This document shows, in pieces, positions 59,304 through 64,000 of a DNA stretch of 64,000 bases (within the stretch, counting starts at the first letter, position 1; each line of letters opens with the position of its first letter). The notes beneath the pieces are model-generated. The model had not been told where the DNA came from, did not search any database, and was given only the letters and a program-made list of their open reading frames with translations. Origin of the DNA: Arthrobacter globiformis (GTDB taxonomy: Bacteria; Actinomycetota; Actinomycetes; Actinomycetales; Micrococcaceae); the NCBI RefSeq assembly GCF_030817195.1, contig NZ_JAUSYZ010000001.1, positions 4,588,001 to 4,652,000 of the forward strand, written 5' to 3'. The translations under genes and the position numbers were made by a program.

Positions 59304-59393
59304 CCGAGGGATCTCAGGTGCCCGACGAAGCTCGGCTGCCCGACAAAACTCAGCTCCCCAAGGGATATCAGCTTCCCAAGGGATCTCAGCTGC
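59304..59393. repeat. Array of five degenerate 18-bp tandem repeats between tadC and the pilin gene
   Basis: Five abutting 18-bp units start at 59304, 59322, 59340, 59358 and 59376, with consensus CCrAGGGATCTCAGCTGC. Units 1, 4 and 5 are closest. The tadC stop codon lies in unit 5 and its last codons in a partial sixth. The rest of the 59044-59385 gap shows no gene or other clear signal. Read on the plus strand the array would code LP-x-x-x-Q hexapeptides, but no start or coding bias supports a gene. Confidence 0.75.
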
Positions 59394-60000
59394 CCGACGG
59401 AACCAGGGCCAGCAGCACAGGAACGACTCCCAGGCAGATGAAAGCCGGCAGCGAACACAGCCCCAGCGGAACCACCAGCTTGACTCCAAGGGAGGCCGCG
59501 CGCTTCTCCGCGGCGCGGAAGCGTTCCCGCCTCATTCTGGCGGCCTGGGCATAAAGGATGGACGACGACGGTGCACCGGTCAGCGCGGCGAAGCCCAAGG
59601 CGTCCCTGAGGGCGAGTATTTCCGGCGAGCGCACGTCTGAACTCCGCCAGGCCGTCTCCCAGTCGGCGCCAATGGCCATGGCTCCCACGACAGGCCGCAG
59701 GGCGCGGCCGTACTCGGGTGAGGCCGCAGCGGCCACCAGTTCCAGTGCTCGTCCGATACCCGCACCCGCGTGGAGCATGGCGGCAATCAGCTCAAGCATC
59801 ATGGCCGTATCACGCAATCCCGGTGACTGCTCGGCGCGCCTCTGAGAGTGTTCGTCCTTGTCCACCCTGCCGCTACCCGCCGACAGGCCGCTCCGGCGGA
59901 GGAGTCCGGATCTCGCAGGGGCGGTCCCGCTAAAGGCGAGGCCTGCGGCGGCCGCAAGCGCCAAGAAGATGAGGGCAGCGGCCAGCACTGATCCGTTCAT
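59386..60000 (-). CDS. tadC: TadC-like type II secretion F-domain protein
   Basis: A 204-residue membrane protein with an N-terminal helix (AAALIFLALAAAAGLAF), a cytoplasmic T2SF segment (MMLELIAAMLHAGAGIGRAL, ALGFAALTGAPSSSILYAQA) and two C-terminal helices (VVPLGLCSLPAFICLGVVPV). It forms the inner-membrane platform with TadB. ATG 60000 lies in a 17-bp tandem duplication that also supplies an upstream ATG opening a six-codon frame ending at this start (ATGA). Confidence 0.82.
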   Translation of the reverse strand: MNGSVLAAALIFLALAAAAGLAFSGTAPARSGLLRRSGLSAGSGRVDKDEHSQRRAEQSPGLRDTAMMLELIAAMLHAGAGIGRALELVAAAASPEYGRALRPVVGAMAIGADWETAWRSSDVRSPEILALRDALGFAALTGAPSSSILYAQAARMRRERFRAAEKRAASLGVKLVVPLGLCSLPAFICLGVVPVLLALVPSGS

Positions 60001-60028
60001 TGGCCTGACCTGTTCATTGGCCTGATCC
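59995..60028. repeat. 17-bp tandem duplication at the tadC start
   Basis: GTTCATTGGCCTGACCT (59995-60011) is repeated as GTTCATTGGCCTGATCC (60012-60028). Each unit contains an ATG on the minus strand, so the start region of tadC is duplicated. Confidence 0.75.
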
Positions 60029-60060
60029 GCTCGTGCAGAGGCAGTCTGGCTGACACGTGT

Positions 60061-60864
60061 TCATGGCGCAGCCGCGCCGGCGGCTGCCCGCACGAGCCTT
60101 GCGGACCACAGGCGGCCGGCAACGGTCAGTCCGATGCCTGCGACCAGCGCAGCCACGCCGAACGGTGTGCCCAGCAGCATCACCAGTGGGTCCACGCCGA
60201 GGCAGACGCCCAATCCCAGCCCCAGCAGGGGGAGCCAGGTCAGCAGCGCGACCGTTGCCTTCGGTCCGGCGAGCGCCGTCTGGCGGGCGGCTTCGGCGTC
60301 GTCTTCAACCTCGAGCTGGGCTGCAAAGCGCGTCAGGACGTCGGCCAGCGGACAGCCGCTGGCGGCCGCTATCTCGAAGCAGGCTGCCAGCTCAGCCCAG
60401 ATCCGCGGCTCACGGCCGCCCGTTCCGTGACGGGAGGGTGAGCAGGCCGACCGTATTGCCTCGGCTACCGGCGCGCCCCGCAGGGCCGCTCCCCGCGCGG
60501 CAGACAGGACAGCCGCCGATCCGGGGCTGAGCCGTGGCCGGCGGGGGTCGTCATCTGCGGAGCCCTGCTCCACGTAAAGCTGCCACAGTTCCTCCCAGAG
60601 CCGCGAAGGGGACCGGCCGCCCTTCAACAGGGCAGCCAATTGCTGAACCACAACCGTCAGGGACACGAACGCCTCCCGGCGGCGGCCACGGGCGAGGCCA
60701 AACCCGCCTCGGTCCCTCATGGCAGGCCGGCCGTTACGGCGGACACGGCCCCCGGCCAAACCGCTGACGCCGAGGGCGATGCGTGCGCGCCGAACCGGCC
60801 CACGCGCAGGGCTCAGGATCAGCCACGCGGCGAGCGCCAGTGCACCAACAAGGGCCGCGGTCAT
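60061..60864 (-). CDS. tadB: TadB-like type II secretion F-domain protein
   Basis: A 267-residue inner-membrane protein: one N-terminal helix, a basic loop (RRNGRPAMRDRGGFGLARGRRR), the T2SF domain (VVVQQLAALLKGGRSPSRLW, CFEIAAASGCPLADVLTRF) and two C-terminal helices (LLTWLPLLGLGLGVCLGV). Partner of TadC and of the TadA ATPase. ATGA overlap with tadA. Confidence 0.83.
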   Translation of the reverse strand: MTAALVGALALAAWLILSPARGPVRRARIALGVSGLAGGRVRRNGRPAMRDRGGFGLARGRRREAFVSLTVVVQQLAALLKGGRSPSRLWEELWQLYVEQGSADDDPRRPRLSPGSAAVLSAARGAALRGAPVAEAIRSACSPSRHGTGGREPRIWAELAACFEIAAASGCPLADVLTRFAAQLEVEDDAEAARQTALAGPKATVALLTWLPLLGLGLGVCLGVDPLVMLLGTPFGVAALVAGIGLTVAGRLWSARLVRAAAGAAAP

Positions 60865-62261
60865 GCTGCTGCCCTGCGGGCTCCGCGTTTTTCACGCATG
60901 TTTCCCGAACCGGGGCCGGAATCGCGGGCAGGGATGGAGCCGTGTGCGTGGCCGGCCTCGGGGACAGCGCCTGCCTCCGTTGCCAGGCCCGGGTCGAGGG
61001 CCAGGCGCTGGGCAAGGATCTCCCACGCCGGCCCGGGAACCGGCCTGCCAGCGGAAACGTCCAGGGCCACGGCGACGTCGAGGCCACCGGGCCGCTCGGT
61101 CAGGATGCCGATGCACGCGACATAGCGTCCGTGCCTCGACCGGGCTACGTGGACCACCAGGTCAAGTGCGCTGGCAACCTGCAGGCGGACCGCATCCTGG
61201 CCAAGCCCGGCCAGGGCCCCGAGAGCGGTGAGCCGGGCCGGAACCGCGCCTGCGGCGTTGGCGTGGATGGTGCCCCCGCCTCCGGTGTGCCCCGTATTCA
61301 TAGCGGTCAAGAGTTCGCGCACCTCTGAGCCCCGGCACTCTCCCACGATCAGCCGGTCCGGCCGCATCCTCAGGGCCTGGCGGACGAGTTCACCGAGGTC
61401 CACTGCCCCGCCTCCTTCGAGGTTCCCGTGCCGTGATTCCAGCGACACCACATGCGGGTGTACGGGGTTCAGCTCTGAGGCGTCCTCGATCAGGACCAGC
61501 CGCTCCCCCGGGTGGCAAAGCCCCAGCAGGGTGGACAGGAGAGTGGTCTTTCCGGACCCGGTGGCCCCGCTTACCAGGAAACTCAACCGCTGCTCCACCA
61601 TGCGCTCCAGAACGCATTGAACAAGGGGCCCAAACATGCCCCCGTCCCGGAGCTCGTCCATGGTGAACACCTGTTCCCGCCGGATCCTGATACTGAGCAG
61701 CGTGCCGGCCGCCGAGATGGGCGGCAGGACGGCATGGACCCGGTAACCGCCCTCGAGCCGCACATCCACGCACGGCGATCCGTCATCCAGCCGCCTGCCG
61801 CCCGATGCCACCAGCCTGGCGGCAAGGGCCCTGAGCTGCGCCTCCCCTGCGAAAGCCACCGATGTCCGTTCGATGCCGCGGCCCCTGTCCAGCCAGACGG
61901 AGTCCGGTGCGTTCACGAAGATGTCCGTGACCAACGGGTCCCGGACCAGGTGCTGCAGCGGCCCAAGACCGTTGAGCTCAGCGCTGATGCGCTCAGCGGC
62001 GGCGAGGGAACCCGCTGTGCCCAGCAGCTTCCCGGTGGCCTGCACCGCAGCCGCCACCCGGGACGGGGTAACCGGCCCGGCGTCGGCCATGACCGACTCA
62101 CGGACGGTCTCGAGAAGCCCCGCATCCAAGACCCGGGCCCCGCGCCGCCGCCCGGCAGTCTCGGCGAGCGCGGCGCGGGAAGCAGCTGCACCGGGAAACC
62201 CGGGTGCGCCACCGACGCCGGCATCCGCACCGGCCGCGGGCACTCCCAGATAAGCACTCAC
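60861..62261 (-). CDS. tadA: TadA/CpaF-type secretion ATPase
   Basis: A 466-residue type II/IV secretion ATPase that powers pilus assembly. Walker A is SGATGSGKTTLLS near 235; LVLIEDASEL is the Walker B/Asp box, SLESRHGN and RQALRMRPDRLIVGECRG follow, with His boxes in NTGHTGGGGTIHAN. The N-terminal domain (ELNGLGPLQHLVRDPLVTDI) is complete. GTG 62261 overlaps the ssd stop by GTGA; the longer upstream frame lies inside ssd. Confidence 0.9.
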   Translation of the reverse strand: MSAYLGVPAAGADAGVGGAPGFPGAAASRAALAETAGRRRGARVLDAGLLETVRESVMADAGPVTPSRVAAAVQATGKLLGTAGSLAAAERISAELNGLGPLQHLVRDPLVTDIFVNAPDSVWLDRGRGIERTSVAFAGEAQLRALAARLVASGGRRLDDGSPCVDVRLEGGYRVHAVLPPISAAGTLLSIRIRREQVFTMDELRDGGMFGPLVQCVLERMVEQRLSFLVSGATGSGKTTLLSTLLGLCHPGERLVLIEDASELNPVHPHVVSLESRHGNLEGGGAVDLGELVRQALRMRPDRLIVGECRGSEVRELLTAMNTGHTGGGGTIHANAAGAVPARLTALGALAGLGQDAVRLQVASALDLVVHVARSRHGRYVACIGILTERPGGLDVAVALDVSAGRPVPGPAWEILAQRLALDPGLATEAGAVPEAGHAHGSIPARDSGPGSGNMREKRGARRAAA

Positions 62262-63466
62262 CGGAGGTCCCCGGCCTCGCCGGCGAGGAGGCCCAGCACT
62301 GAGGAGGCGAAGCGCCGCACGCTCTTTCGCCTGCCCTGGTCGAGCAGGCGGCCCAGCTCGGTGGCCGAGGCTGTGCCCCGCACCTCGGGCATCACGCCGT
62401 GCAGGGGCAGCCCTACGGACTCGGCGACCAGCGCGGCGTCCAGCGCAACCCCGGCCTTTCCCCTGATGACCAGGGCGGATTCGACGGGCGGAAGCTCCTG
62501 CAGTAGCCGCGCAGCGGCAACCGCAGCCTTCAGTTGGGCGGGGACGACAACCAGGAGGCGGTCGCAATCCCAGGCGAACGTGCGCAGCGGCTCGGCGTTG
62601 CGGCCGATATCGACAATCACCACTTCGTAGCCCCTGCGTGCGGCGTCGAGGACGCCTCCCACGGTGACCGGGTCCACCAGGGGCGGCCGTTCCCTGCTTC
62701 CGGGCCACGACAGAAACGAGAACCCGCCGGCGACAGGCAACGCGTCCGCGAGCTGCTGCGGGTCAATGCTGCCACTGGCATCGGCCAGGTCCGGCCAGCG
62801 GAGACCCGGGGATTCCTCCGCGGCCAGTGCCAGTTCGAGGCCACCGCCCCAGGGATCGGCGTCCACGAGCAGGACCCGTGCACCGAGTTCGGCTGCTGCC
62901 TGCGCGAGCCACGCCGCCGCGGTGGTGGCACCCGCCCCTCCGCAGCCGCCCGTGACACCAAGCACCAGGCCTCCGGCCTCGGGTGAACGGGACCGGCTGA
63001 GATACTCCGCCAGCCAGGCGGCGGCGTCCGGAAGAACGGCGACGCGTTGTGCACCCAGGGCGGCGCCCAGGTGCCAGAGCGTATCCCCTTCGCCGCTGAG
63101 ACCGACGAGCACGGCCGGGGCACGGCGCCGGGGCGGCAGTTCACGGACATCACTGCCGACCAGGACGTCGGCCGCGGAATCCCAGAATGGCGCGGCCTCT
63201 GCCACATCGTCCACCACCCGGAGCCGTCCGCCCGCGGCCGCGACAATCCGCTTCACTTCTCCCCGCAGGAATTCAAAGCCCGTGACGAGCAGGACGTCGC
63301 CGCCGTCGGCGGGGAGCCAGGTTCCGGTTTCAGAACCGGGCGACAGCCCCACCGGAGCTGGCCTGCGCTGTGCATTGGGCACGGCAGCATCGGGCACGGC
63401 AGCATCCGGCTGTGCGCTGTCCGGGTCTGATGGGAGTCGCCGGTTCCGGGCGTGGTGCCTGCTCAT
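62258..63466 (-). CDS. ssd: Ssd/CpaE-like septum-site-determining ParA-type protein
   Basis: A 402-residue protein. After a variable start with a PDAAVPDAAVPNA repeat comes a receiver-like domain (DVLLVTGFEFLRGEV to AVLVGL), then a MinD/ParA ATPase domain with a deviant Walker A GVTGGCGGAGATTAAAWL near 180, VLLVDADPWGGGLELAL and YEVVIVDIGRN. It matches the Rv3660c family, linked to septum regulation and to tad pilus placement (CpaE). First gene of the tad operon; divergent from the exonuclease gene. ATG 63466 is the first Met before conserved sequence. Confidence 0.83.
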   Translation of the reverse strand: MSRHHARNRRLPSDPDSAQPDAAVPDAAVPNAQRRPAPVGLSPGSETGTWLPADGGDVLLVTGFEFLRGEVKRIVAAAGGRLRVVDDVAEAAPFWDSAADVLVGSDVRELPPRRRAPAVLVGLSGEGDTLWHLGAALGAQRVAVLPDAAAWLAEYLSRSRSPEAGGLVLGVTGGCGGAGATTAAAWLAQAAAELGARVLLVDADPWGGGLELALAAEESPGLRWPDLADASGSIDPQQLADALPVAGGFSFLSWPGSRERPPLVDPVTVGGVLDAARRGYEVVIVDIGRNAEPLRTFAWDCDRLLVVVPAQLKAAVAAARLLQELPPVESALVIRGKAGVALDAALVAESVGLPLHGVMPEVRGTASATELGRLLDQGRRKSVRRFASSVLGLLAGEAGDLR

Positions 63467-63674
63467 GCAGCAACTGTGCCCAACGGAACAGGCGCCCGTC
63501 AGAGCCGCATGGCCGTATGTGGAAAACCGGCCGCCCGGCTGCTGAAAAGAGAGCCCTGGCTCGCTGTGGAGGACAAGAGCGGCAAGACCCCTGCAGATAG
63601 ACCCAGACAGACCAATGGCACCCAGGGCGCCAGCCGAACGCCGAACAGCACGGCGGCAGGGCAGAATTGGATAT

Positions 63675-64000
63675 ATGTATCTGTTGCTCGCCGCCCACCC
63701 CGACGGCGCAGCCATACAGGAACTCACGGCGGCAGGCCTCCCCCACCCCGACAATCCGGAACCCCGGGTTGTCAGCCTTGCCCCGCAGGGAGCCCACCAG
63801 GCCGCACCCCAAACCGCACTCGACGACGGAACCGGGCTCGCCGCCGTCGTCCGCGAACTCGAGAAGCGGCGCCCGCGCTGGATCTGGCACCGCACCCAGG
63901 ACTGGTACCCGTCACTGCTGGCGGCAGGCGTCGACGTGGAGCGTTGCTACGATCTTTCCTTGTGCGGCGCTATCCTGGCCCATTCCGAATTCACGGCCCA
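63675..64000 (+). CDS. Bifunctional 3'-5' exonuclease/DNA polymerase, 5' part only
   Basis: The first 108 codons of a gene that runs off the right edge: MYLLLAAHPDGAAIQEL, RRPRWIWHRTQDWYPSLLAA, VERCYDLSLCGAILAHSEF. These resemble the N terminus of actinobacterial PolA-like bifunctional exonuclease/polymerase proteins. No catalytic motif of the polymerase lies within the window, so the call rests on the N-terminal pattern only. The 208-bp region before it, shared with ssd, shows no other gene. Confidence 0.6.
   Translation, partial: MYLLLAAHPDGAAIQELTAAGLPHPDNPEPRVVSLAPQGAHQAAPQTALDDGTGLAAVVRELEKRRPRWIWHRTQDWYPSLLAAGVDVERCYDLSLCGAILAHSEFTA

Noticed and set aside
59171..59554. Plus-strand reading frame with LP-x-x-x-Q hexapeptide repeats
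   Set aside because: It overlaps tadC in antisense, has no ribosome site, and the hexapeptides follow simply from the 18-bp DNA repeat.
63467..63674. Small RNA between ssd and the exonuclease gene, where mycobacteria have one
   Set aside because: No C-rich loops, strong terminator or clear hairpin pair was found in this gap.

Overview
The window is GC-rich DNA from a high-GC Gram-positive bacterium. GTG and TTG starts, four-base ATGA/GTGA overlaps inside operons, LacI-rich sugar loci and a tad locus beside a DUF1998 helicase and topA all point to an actinobacterium, most likely an Arthrobacter/Pseudarthrobacter-like member of the Micrococcaceae. This genus call is inference from protein style and gene order, not from a search. 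No tRNA, rRNA, CRISPR array or insertion sequence was seen.

Bases 1-36,000 form a carbohydrate-utilisation island. First comes an L-rhamnose operon (rhaM-rhaI-rhaEW-rhaB plus an MFS permease) with a divergent LacI regulator. Next are a CE12-like esterase, a Gfo/Idh-DUF6807 fusion, an ABC importer with DUF624 and MFS partners, a GH42 glycosidase, a second ABC importer, a 1095-residue hydrolase-Gfo/Idh-DUF6807 triple fusion and an M24-fold protein. An oxidoreductase/SDR/KDG-dehydratase-family/enolase-superfamily operon resembles the oxidative uronate-aldarate route. A second LacI regulator and a TetR-MFS-GH3 unit close the island. Two operator types recur: TTGAAwCGwwwCA-like and GAGAAAGCGyTTTCTC-like. 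They lie close together at three promoters, which suggests one regulatory network. No ABC ATPase is present, so the importers probably share a distant MsiK-type ATPase. The whole fits uptake and breakdown of rhamnose-, galactose- and uronate-containing plant polysaccharide such as rhamnogalacturonan; the exact substrate is inferred.

Bases 36,000-49,000 hold L-lactate oxidation (lldR/lldD, which can consume lactate made from rhamnose), an ArsR regulator, an AcuC-like deacetylase, TrkH/TrkA potassium uptake, proC, a Ppx/GppA phosphatase, an SseB-like protein, topA and another ArsR regulator. The roughly 500-bp gap between proC and ppx contains two copies of an apparent structured RNA.

Bases 49,000-64,000 carry a small Cys-containing protein, a methyltransferase, a membrane protein, two related lipoproteins, trhO, a GNAT protein, the MrfA/YprA-like helicase, a tad/Flp-type locus (ssd, tadA, tadB, tadC, DUF4244 pilin-like, two TadE-like) and the start of an exonuclease/polymerase gene.

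Three unrelated families of palindromic elements sit between convergent genes. Four genes (two MFS, one ABC permease, one methyltransferase) each appear to be broken by one base at a short homopolymer, which could be real mutation or sequence error.
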